A stretch of DNA of 64,000 nucleotides from Protonemura montana (taxonomy: Eukaryota > Arthropoda > Insecta > Plecoptera > Nemouridae). The stretch is from assembly GCA_947568835.1 (NCBI GenBank), contig OX387607.1, positions 12,229,701 to 12,293,700 of the forward strand, given 5' to 3'. The position numbers and the translations under genes are program-made. The notes under the pieces are model-generated. The model did no database searches, had not been told where the DNA came from, and saw only the letters and a list, made by a program, of their open reading frames with translations. Shown here piece after piece: positions 50,580 through 62,500 of the stretch. How positions within the stretch are numbered: the stretch's first letter is position 1; every line of letters starts with the position of its first letter.

Positions 50580-53500
50580 GTGCGTTCCAGGTCAATGATG
50601 AAGTCTGCAAATTTTAGATGCCTCAAATTAAATTGCTTGTTTTGCAGTTTTGCAGACGGATTGGGCCCGACAGTCAAAGTCATATTCAAATACCCGATGC
50701 GAGATGGCAAATCTTTGTGTGTACCCCAATCCGTTTACTGAAAATCAAGGGGAAATCAATTTTGGCTGACAATACGACGAATTCATCTTCAATGAACTTT
50801 CTTTCTTCTTTTCGTAGGTCGTCGTTCCGCACGCGACGCAGTTTCCGCAACTCCCGCCAGAGTTCGCCCGAGTGCGGGGGCGGCGGTCGTAGGTCAAGGA
50901 GCTCGTCGACGGCGTCGTTGCTGCCCGAGGAGGACCTTCTAGCCGCACGCCACAATGGCCTAATTCCGCGCAGTAAGCGCAACTCCGTCACCTCCGAGCT
51001 CTTCCAGATGTGGCTGGCCGCATCGCCCAAACGCTCCAAATCGCCGAACAGGTGAAACGCCCTCCATCTTTCTCTACTCTGTGCTGTCCCACCAAACCAC
51101 GTAGAATGAAAATGATCAGATTGCTTTACATTGGAACACATTTTCTCTAGAAAATATTTGTGATCAATATTTCTGCACCTGTTGCTTATCTCTTATCCAA
51201 GCCGTGCACGCAATTTGGTCCGAGACCAAAGAATGTATAACGCCCTACAGTTTTGGACTTCGTGCTAGGAACATCGCCCCAATATCCTGATTCGACGCAA
51301 CGCTCTCCTGGTTGCAGGCCGCGGCGATCCTCCTGTCTGGGACATCGCCGACAAGAGTTGGGTCACCTTGACGAAGGAGAATTGTTCATGGAACTGATCC
51401 GCGACGTGGCCAACGAGCTCGACATCGACGTTTTGTGCCATAAAATCCTGGTGAACGTAGGTCTTCTGACTCATGCGGACCGTGGCAGTCTCTTCCTGGC
51501 GCGAGGACCTCGTGAGGCTCGCTTCCTTGTCGCCAAGCTCTTCGATGTCACCGTCGACACGGGTACGTTACAAAGTAGTTACCTTGGAGTACGCCAGTAC
51601 TTAAATGAAATTGATCACAAGTTCTTTATGATCATTTAAAGTTTTGAAGCACCTTTAAGTAATTCTGCCATTGCATATTGGATTTATAGGTTTATTCAGA
51701 GTTCAGCGCTAAAGTTAAACTGTCTTTGCAAAATGTATCGACCGATCAATTATTAAACCGACAAACCTGGAAGTTGTTGGTAGTTGGGCGGAGTCTTTTT
51801 TAGAACTAAGAAATTGAATTTTGTTATTTTCGCGGATTACTCGCATTTAAGACTGATTTACTCTAAAACTCACCTTCATTTGTGTGAACCTCGACTATTT
51901 ATAAACATTTATTGGATTTTTGAGTCGTAATATTTCATTAGAGAGTTTTTTTTTAAATAACTGTCGCGAGCGCCATCGGGTGGTAGCAACCATTACTACG
52001 TGTTACCGGGTCGTTAGTGCAATAGAGCGCTGAAATTAGCGCTGACACTCCAACCAAACCTATAAACCCAAACTCCGCCGTCCACTCAGCCAGTAACTCT
52101 ATAAGGTTATCTAAATGCCGAAGGGCTTACGGGGTGCTAATAAGTTTCCAACTGGGACATCGTCGCGTGATTGCAGAGCTGGAAGAGGCGATACGCAGCG
52201 CCAAGGCAGAGGAGATCCGCATCCCTTTCGGCGTCGGTATCGCCGGTTCGGTCGCGCTAACCAAGCAGTACATTAACATACGCGACGCATACCAGGTTAG
52301 AGAGGGAACTACTAAGAAGTACCTACCATTTTAAGTGCAACTCCATGTGGAGACGAAACCCAAGACAGATCCTTTCTGGTCAAAAATGTGCCATTTGTCA
52401 GATTGTATCAATAACATTAATATCAATCCTGGAGAGTCTCCAATAAGTTGACAGGGGTGGTCATCCACCCAACAAACCTCGATTGATGATGTTTTTCCTG
52501 CTCTAGTAGCCAACAACTTGCATTTCAAAATATAAAGTCACAAATATAACTAAATGTCTCGTTCACTAGAACTCCTGCAGTGACGTTTAACGCCTCAATG
52601 CCTTTTCTTTCGGTGGCAGGACCCTAGGTTCAGCAGCGAAATGGACCAGAGGACGGGATACAAGACGAGCATTATCCTCTCGATGCCGATCTGTAACTAC
52701 GAAGGCGAGGTAATTGGAGTCGCCCAGATCATCAACAAGACCAATGGTACAACGGAGTTCACGCAACGTGATGTCGAGGTAAGATCGATGTTTCTGTCTG
52801 TCCCAGTGTTTCCCGTCTATTCACTGCTCGTCCCTCATTGATGCAAGATAGCGTAGTTGTCTTGTTCTCAGCATCAGTGCTTGGCTGATAGTCAATGTTT
52901 TTGTGTTTCCCATCGGTTTCCGTCTATACACTGCTCGCTCCACTCGAAAAAAGTAGACCTTGTGAGATGTTCGAAGCAAAGGTCTAGTAGTTGTATTGTT
53001 CCCAGTCTCAGCGCAGTATTTGACGGAACATATTTTTGTATTTCTCAGCGTTTCCTATCTATTCACTGTTCGCTCCATCCGAAAAAATAGACCTCGTTGA
53101 TGTAAGAAACAACGATCTCGTAGCTGTCATGTTCCCAGCATCAGCGCTGTGGTTGACAGTCAATGTTTTTTTTCCCAGTATTTTTAATATTTATAATGCT
53201 CGCGCCACCCGAAAAAAGTAGACCTTGTTCAGTATTAAAGATCCATGATAATGTTTCCGACTTTGCAGGTCTTCCAAAGGTATCTGACTTTCTGCGGCAT
53301 CGGCATCCAGAACGCGCAGCTGTTCGAGATGTCCGTGGTGGAGTTCCGACGCAACCAGATCCTTCTGAACCTGGCACGCAGCATCTTCGAGGAGCAGAAC
53401 AATCTGGAGTGCCTGGTGACGAAGATCATGACCGAGGCGCGGGAACTGCTCAAATGCGAGCGATGCGCCGTCTTCTTGCTAGACACTGAGTGCTGCGAGG

Positions 53501-56500
53501 CGGTCAGTCTGCATATTTACTCAATCTTGAAACCAAATGACTGCTGAGATTTTTATATAAGAAAACGTAGGGAAATTTATTTGTCCTTAACTTAGCATTC
53601 AAAACCCATTTCAAATAGTTTTTGTTAATGATTCAGAACGTCTTAGAGTGTAGGTAAATGTGTGAAATTTAGCAAATTTGTTTATATCTGGTTTGGGTTT
53701 TATTTTTTAAAGTATTTTATTGCACTCAGGAGGAGCGGTCTGTCGAGAAGACAGTATATGATGCCACAAAAAAAGGAATTCAAATCAAGTCATAAAGTGG
53801 GCCGTAAAGCGCGAACAAATAACATGTAAAATCACACTAACATTTAGCTCCACTTGTCAACGGCGCCGGTGTACAATAAAGTTTCTAGCCATTACAGAGG
53901 CAAGTAGCGCAGTGCTTACTCTATGCTTACTCAGTGCTTACTCCCGTTTGCAGAGTCACTACGAGAAGATCCTGGAACGTCCGCAGCGCGCGCTGCCAGA
54001 GTCGGAGCGCAAACCTCTCTGTCGTCGCGAGGTGAGTCCATCTCTGTCTTGCCCCTTCTGTTTTTGCCTCACTTTCACATTGCCGGCTTACTCTAGCACA
54101 GCAGAGACTCTGCAATCTGGCAGGATGGAACTAACTTCTGACCACTTCTGTGTAATGCTTCGTAGCACTTCATGCACTTTTATCAGGGGCGTCTCTTTGC
54201 TGTTCGTGTACGCTTTGTATCCAAACACAGCGAAGAGTTGAACAGTATTTTGAGGTTAAGAACCATCTTTAAAATGGCCGATCTCACAACCATCTTTCAT
54301 CATTTCTCAGTTAGCCATTATGGGTGAATGTATCAAGAAGACTGGGTGATCCGCCATTTTGAAAAATTGTTCTTATAATGAAAATACTGTAGAATCGTTT
54401 CGTGTTTTCACCCAGCCGATTGGTCTACTAATTGGTTGGTTCATGACGACGAACCAAATTCACTTTGCTATTTAAGACAATTCCTTTCTCGACCTCGCTT
54501 TTGCGTTCGTGTGTGGTGTGCGTGCAAGTAGTAACGTCACATGTGTCGCGTGTTCGCAGAGTAATAACGTGCGAATCGAGGATATTCTACAGGAGGGCGT
54601 GAGTAGCTTTCGATTGTCTCGCACCCTGCATCCCAACCCCTAGATGTGGTCCAGCCTGGTGTTCCCAGTACAGACTTTATCCTGAAAATACGATTCACAT
54701 TTTCGTCGCGATTTGTTAGATTCTTGTAACAAAATGATTTGAAATGAAATTATTAGTGTGACTCTTGCGGAAAAGTATCAATAGTTTTGCGCGTCTAAAA
54801 ACCCCACTATTCATTCAACAACGCATACAGTTTATAGTCAAGGTTTGTGTAGCTGACAGTTTAGTTTTAAGGAACTATAAAACTTGAGAAAATAATAAAA
54901 AAAAGCAAGCCGAGCAGTAAAACTACTTCTAGGTGGAGATTACGACTCAAAAATGAAAATGAAGGGCCTGACGGCTCGCCACTGTTTTTATTTGCCAGAA
55001 ATAAAGGTTGAGTTCGTGGACTAACCTGTCAGTTCCCAAAAATATTAAGAAATCTTTGGAAAATTTAAAAAATATTTATGGAAAATATTGAAAAATTTCC
55101 GAAAATCTTGGCTTTTTCGGTCGAAGCACTTTCAGGGTTTGTTTGGAAACTGAATAGGTTGTTAACTTACTGTTGACTTAACATCTGTGTCACGATACAA
55201 GTGCATGGTTTTGAACTAAAGCTGTTTCCTCTGTGGTTTTAAAGTCCCAATACTCACCTTAGTTGAAACCTTCAGGGCAAATTTTCGATTCAACGGATAT
55301 AGCAGTAGTGCATGGTAGTCTTGAGCATGACGTATGTTGGCATCTTGTATTGGGGTTAAAATCAGGGTAGACATATTAGGTTAGGGCGTGTCCGATTGGA
55401 GGATGACTTGAAAAGCTTGCTTCCAGTAGAGATTGCCAAGACTTTGTTAAGAAATATATTTTCCCCTCGATTGCTTTAGCTCGGACTGGTCGTAGACCAT
55501 AGAATATCTTACCTGTTCCTACCCAACTTTCAGCCCATCAATTTTTTACCTATCGTGGGTTCTGTATGTAATGTAATGTAATGCAATTTTAGTATACGTA
55601 GTTCGTACAAAATGTTGACTTTATATACGACTATTGAAATGATAAGTAATTTGAAAACGCATGAACGGCGAGTGGTCACCACTGTTGAAAAAATGATTTC
55701 TGGACTAGCTTGAAAAGAATTTTCCAAACCAGATTGACGCTTCATTTCTCGTTGAATGAAATGGGGCTTGCATTTTAAAAGTTTTATAAAAGTTTTATAA
55801 AAGTTTTTAAGTTTTAAAGTTTTACCTTTTATGAAGAGTGCTGTAGAAAAATGTCAAAATGGCCGCCAATCAATGAACTGTCAGAAGTGACAAGACATTT
55901 AATCAGCTGGCCTCCAAATGTTTTTGCAATGTCACTAATAGCACCTCCAGAGTCGATTAAAAGCTAATTCAAAACTCCCGCCATTCGCCCAACTAACGTG
56001 TTCCCTGTTTGCTGGGTGCTCCTGCGCAGAACATCCACTTTACAACGGTGTTTGAGTTGCGCGCGCCGGCCGAGGAGGCGCTAGTGTTCCGTCCGCAGCA
56101 GGGCGAGATGAGCCGCTCACCACTGGCACAGATCGCACGATACGTCGCCGCCACTGGACAGGTACGTGCATTGGTGACCGAGAGAAAATAATAACTTTAA
56201 TTGCTACAAAAGATTTGAAATATCCCAACAAACCACACTGCTAACCACTGATTGAAGCTATGACAACAACTTCATCCGCCTTGCATGTCAACCTCTCGAA
56301 ATGGATCTGTGGTACATTAGGGTGCATTGAGTTTAAAATTTGTCAAGTAGCAGTTAAGTGGGTCTTTGTTCGATTCATGTTCATCTTTTGACGTGTCAAC
56401 ATTTCGACTTGACTTGGCCATCTAAGCTGTGTTGCCAACTCACGTACCAACCCCAACCTGTTCCCATCATTTAAACATCATCAGAACTACCCTAAGAAGT

Positions 56501-59500
56501 AGATACAAATGAAATCGGAGCATAATCAATCAATTCTGAAAACTAAAATTTTTTACAGGTAGATATTGACTTCTACAAATGCGTGGACAAAGTCCCATTG
56601 TTATAAATCGATTCACCTGCGTTTTTGGGATACGCTATACCCATAGAGCCATTTAAGCCACTAGCCTAGACTGATACTGACTAGCCTGGCTAAGTAGTAA
56701 AGTTAACTCGATGGTCGATACATTGAAAACGTTACATACCATCGTTTTGAAACCCTCGCAGATCTGTAGGCACGAGTCAAAGTGACCACTGACACGGCAA
56801 CGGAAGCGTATGTCTCGCATAAAACCAAGTTACGACTGACACATGTATATTTTACTCACGCCGTTATCTTCGTTGCTGTTCGGTCGTAAACCCACGGGCC
56901 TAAACAAAAAACTGTGAACAGAAATTCCGCTGATGTTTAAAAATGAATACCACGAGTTGCTTGGGACCGAGTCGCATTTCTATGAAATTCTACTAAGATA
57001 TCAAAACAACTCAACGAAAAATAAGCTGTCACTTCTATAGAAACTAAACAAAAATAAAAGAAACAAAGATACAGCGAGTCATTCCAGGAAGCCGTTCAAT
57101 CAACCTCCCTACGAAAGGAACCGTATCTTCCTCTCATCACCGTGACGTACGTCCATGCATAGTTGATCACAACCGAACGTCGTCTTTTGTTTATCGTCCT
57201 ACCGCGGGGCCCCGGGCGGTGCATACTGATTAATGCATGCGTCGATTACGTAGCGCTTTATGCCCGTCAGGCGGTGATTGCTGACGATGACGCGCGTACT
57301 AGATGGGGTCGAAGCGCGGTAAGGGGCCGCCAACGCCTCGCGGAAGTCGCAGGAGATGAGATCTTTTCAGTTTGACAAGAATGGCAATGCTTGTTTCTGT
57401 CTCGCTTATAATAAGAGCACGCTGCCTAGTCGTCTCGAGTGGTAAACAGTTTGTCGTCAGATTGAAGGAAATTGCTGCGACGGGTGGTATTTAACTTGGA
57501 TGGTCGCGATCGTTGAAGCGTTGATGAAATGTTAACAAATTTATGAAATGGGTCGCGCCATGCTGTTGTCTGTCGTGGATTGTCATCTCATAGCAATGTA
57601 CTTATCTTATATTCGTAGAGCACACTCAAACAAATGATTTCCTTGCAGTATTGCAGGATGGTTCGTATAAAGCGGTAATTTTAGAAGCTCGGTATTATTT
57701 TCTGTAGCACCGTGCTAACCAGCACCAGCATAGCACCAAGCAGAAAACCTGACCTAGGGCGACGGTATTAATTAGCACCATTTTCAGTGACCCTGGTCAG
57801 TAACTCGTCATGGTATTGGTTGCTTTAACCTAACTACGCTTTGATGATCAACTGAAACCTAGTATGCCTTCTAGATAATTTTACCTTCGTAGCACCAAAG
57901 ACCGGTTGCTATTGGTGCTGAAATTAACAAACCCTAAAATTGTTAAAAAGTGTCACTCTAGGGCTGGATTTTATAATACCACCGGTCATATTATGTAGCA
58001 CCATGGTAGCACAATCTATGGTAGTACCGTCAAATGGCCGCTTTAACTAAGGTCTCTGAACGACACGCTTAGACCATGCAATTTATAGGCCAAATTATTT
58101 ATTGACCTCAGTTTTTATTGACCAACTGTTTCATTTATCAAAAATAGCAAGATCACTCTATGCTGGCCGGTAAAGGATTAAGGGATGCTTCCACTACCAG
58201 TTGTAGCTAAACGCTTGCCCCTTGGCCCACAGATCCTGAACATCGGCGACGTCGCGACGTGGACAAGCGGCGAGGTGCGTGAGGACGAAGACGGCTTCCT
58301 GACGCGCAGTATTCTCTGCATGCCGATCGTGAACGCGCAGAAGACAGTCATCGGCGTCGCTCAGCTCATCAACAAGGTACGGCAGGCACCCCAAGTTCAA
58401 GTTACAATCATGTACCAAGCAACTTATTTGTCACAAAGGCATAGATTTGCCCGCAATTATGCAATCACAGGCCGAACGGTTTGGCGTGTGAAGCCGGTAG
58501 TCCCGTCGGTGATCTTTAACAGGAGCAGGCTAAGTGTCGGCACTGGGTTTCTTTTCCTCCTTTCTAGACTGTTTTAGGTTAATATTTATCCACTCGTTCA
58601 CTGACGGCGTGCAACCAGTACATGTGTCGTTAAGAAGAACACCAAAAAACACCAGGCATTCTCACTGTCAAAGAACGAAGCTTAGAAACCAGTAGGGGAC
58701 GCCGTTGAGAGCCCGAGAGGAGGATGACATCGTTTATTGTGTTTCAGGGAAGTGGCGTACCGTTCTCCGACTGTGATGTTTCCATCTTCGAGGCGTTCGC
58801 AATTTTCTGCGGCCTCGGCATCCATAACACGCAGATGTATGAGAACGCATGTGAGTCGCCATTGACGGGAACTATATCGGTGAAACGCCCACTCCTTTCC
58901 CACCCATATCAGGGAGTCGCCAACACGAGCTGGCTACAATTTCACGGCTGAAGATTGGTCGTTTATATCCTATCGATCGGGCTTGCATTTGTTGAATCTA
59001 GCTATTGGTCAAGTTATCAAAGCATTTACCCAGAGCGCTTTCATTGCAGACACTAAGCAATAGCACCAATACCAAGCAATCGAGAGATGGGCACGAGATC
59101 AGATTGCTTGGTCTTGAAACAAATGAGATACAATATAAAAATGTTTAATTGTAAAGGTATTTGAAGCATTTGGTGACTTGGACAAGGCTCTCTGTACTTT
59201 CATGCTCATTGTTGTACAACAATGAAACTAAGAATTATACTTATACCTAGACTGAAAAAAGGTTTCGGATGCGGGCTACGATCGCTTAATAGGTTTCAGT
59301 CATCAGCAGATTACATAATTCGAACCTTTTTAACACTAAGAAAAGCTCTCCTTAATGTAGGTACGCTCTGACCGTCATATGTGTAATTCCAGGCAAGCTA
59401 ATGGCCAAACAGAAGGTGGCCCTCGAGTGCCTGTCCTACCACGCGACGGCCTCCACCGAAGATACGGCCAAGCTCAATGAAGACACCATACCATCGGCAG

Positions 59501-62500
59501 ACACCTTTAACCTCTACAGTTTCACGTTCATCGACTTCGAGCTGTCAGACGAAGACACTTGCAGGGCCACAGTGCGCATGTTCTTGTCTTGCAATCTGGT
59601 CAACCAGTTCCACATTCCTTATGACGTGAGTAGCACCAACACTTTTCAAGTGGCACCCTTTCGACCCGTTTCAACCTGTCTCGATTCGACCATGTGCTGC
59701 TAGTTTTATTTAAAATTACGAATGGTCACAATTAGCAGAAAATAATATTATTATAAACACTAGTATCCTATCAAAAATAATTGTAATAACGTCTCCCCTT
59801 GCAATTAGATTAATACTAGAAATGCACTTTCAAGAAATACCTTTGATGGAAAATGCATTTGCAAATGCAGCAAACCTATCAACTCAGACAGTTAAAATAT
59901 TTGAAAGGTACAAATTGAAATGCTGAGCAAAGGGGCTCATTTTGATATTTTGTAATTTCAATTTGGTAAGAAGGTCATATTGTAGCTTATTGTACTGGTT
60001 TAAAACTCTTTAGCGAAGGAACCAAGCATTACATGCACATTTCACGTACATTTTGTGTCTAGCTCTAGGTATAACGAAGAATTTACATCTGATTTAATAT
60101 CGATAGCTTTTTAACAGGAATCTGCCATCTAAATTACATTGTTCGGTATCTAGTTTCTTGTAACAATAAATAACTGCAGAGAGTCACAAACTGCATCAAT
60201 CGATCAAAGAGTCCCTCCCCCCCCCCCCCCCCCCCCCCCCCCGCTCTTCATCACAGGTGCAGGTTTGTTCACCTCCTGGCGATGGTTGCAGGTGCTGTGT
60301 CGCTGGGTGCTAAGCGTTAAGAAGAACTACCGACCGGTCAAATACCACAACTGGCGGCACGCGCTCAACGTGGCGCAGACCATGTTCGCGATGCTCAAGA
60401 CCGGCAAGATGGAAAGGTTCATGAAGGACTTAGAGGCAAGCGACCGACCAATGGGTCAAGTGAAGACCCTGGCATTTAACTCTTTAACATTCTTCATCCC
60501 AAAACGAGGCCCAAACGCCCTAAACGTAAAACTCACAAATGTGGTACAGCTAATGTCATGCTTAACTCTGATACAGAAGAAAATATAATTCATGGGAATT
60601 TATATTGATTTGTATCTAAAAGACAAAAAGCTACGTTGTCCTCGAATGTGCTTCTAAATTGCCCTGCATGGCTGTGTTTGTAGGTGCTTGGACTTCTTGT
60701 AGCCTGTCTCTGTCATGACCTCGACCACCGAGGCACGAACAACGCGTTCCAGACCAAGACCGAGTCGCCGCTCGCCATCCTTTACTCGACCTCCACCATG
60801 GAGCACCACCACTTCGACCAGTGCGTCATGATACTCAACAGCGAGGGCAACAATATCTTCCAGGTACACCACCGCCCGTTCGTAGGCTTTGCAGATTGTA
60901 GGGTACATCCGGTGCTGTTCGAGCAGGATGCGAGCAGCTTAAGGTTTCCCTCTCGGTTGCCTTCCTTGCTAAGCTAGCTGTAACACCAGCCCGGCATTTA
61001 CCGAAAGCAAGCAGACTAGGAATAGCGCCAACACAGTGTGTTAAAAAGGCAGTTTTAATGATGAACAGCTTTTGGGACAGTAGAACAGAAGTCCATAAAG
61101 CTGGTTGTCTATTTCATCACTCGCTGCACTGCAGTTATCTTCGTTCCTAACGAAATGTTTTCAACAAAAACGTACTAACGAGGTTCTGAAAACGTACTAA
61201 CGAGGTCGCTAATGGAATATCTGCAAACCAGGCTGGGTGATTAAAAACGGTAGCAATCTTCGATTTCAGTCGCTTCCGATGGACGACTACCGAGAGGTGA
61301 TGAAGACGGTGGAGAATGCCATCATCAGCACGGACCTGGCGATGTACTTTAAGAAGAAGACCAGCTTCATGGAGTGCGTCGAGAACGGCGAGTTTGACTG
61401 GCAGAGCGACGGCAACAAGGAGTGTGAGTGTTTTTTAAATGAACGTGTGTTTATTCTGTTTTCCGTTTCATAGTAGAGATTTGACTCATATATTTAACAA
61501 GTTTTAATTAATAATATAATAAGTTATATAATATATTAATACGTTTTCTTAAGTCAAATAAGTATAAAACGAGTGAAATCTGCCAGCGACTCTCGTGAGT
61601 GAGCGACCCACACGCAGGCCATTGCACTCAAAGAGGGGACTCGGAATGTTTTGCTACACCTACAACCCTTTGCTTGAAGAAGAGGGTGGGGGCAACGAGA
61701 ACGCATCCTTCCACTGGTAGCTTACACAGGGAGTTTACCCACGTTCCTTGCAGTGCTGTGCGGCATGATGATGACGGCGTGCGACGTCAGCGCGATTGCC
61801 AAGCCTTGGGAGGTGCAGCACAAGGTTGCCAAGCTGGTGGCTGACGAGTTCTTCGATCAGGGTGACCTCGAGAAGCTACAACTCAATCAGCAGCCCGTGG
61901 TACGTAGTAACCGGCCAATTTACAGCACGGTAGTGACTTTTACTCCCCCAACGCGAGTACATCGCTTTTTATTTTATGAACACTACTACCATCTCAAAAA
62001 TTGATGCCCAAACGGGTGTAGAAGTGTTTATAATAATACAATACTTCGCGCATTGCAAGCGTTTGCAATTTAAATAAGATTTCAAACGAAACGAGTACAA
62101 CGAGTAACACTAACGCTCCTTTGACAGGCGATGATGGACCGCGAGAGGAAGGACGAGCTGCCGCAGATGCAGGTCGGCTTCATCGACGTCATCTGCTTGC
62201 CGCTTTACAAGGTGGGTGTAATGTCATCCTAGTCGATAAGATAGTTTGGGTACCAGAGAAACTTTCTGGAGGAGTACGATAAACTTTACCGGTTTCAAAC
62301 ATAAATTTGCACAGAATTAAACCCTTAAACCGTTGACATTAGCTCTGTCCATTTATCTTTACCATCTTCGGATCATTTCTTATCAGCTGGAATGGTCATT
62401 GGGAATAGTAAAAATATACGAGTCGAGAATATATTTTTTCCATGACATTCCACAATTTATGTACAAATGAATCCATATGACGACCCATCCTTGCAGGTTT

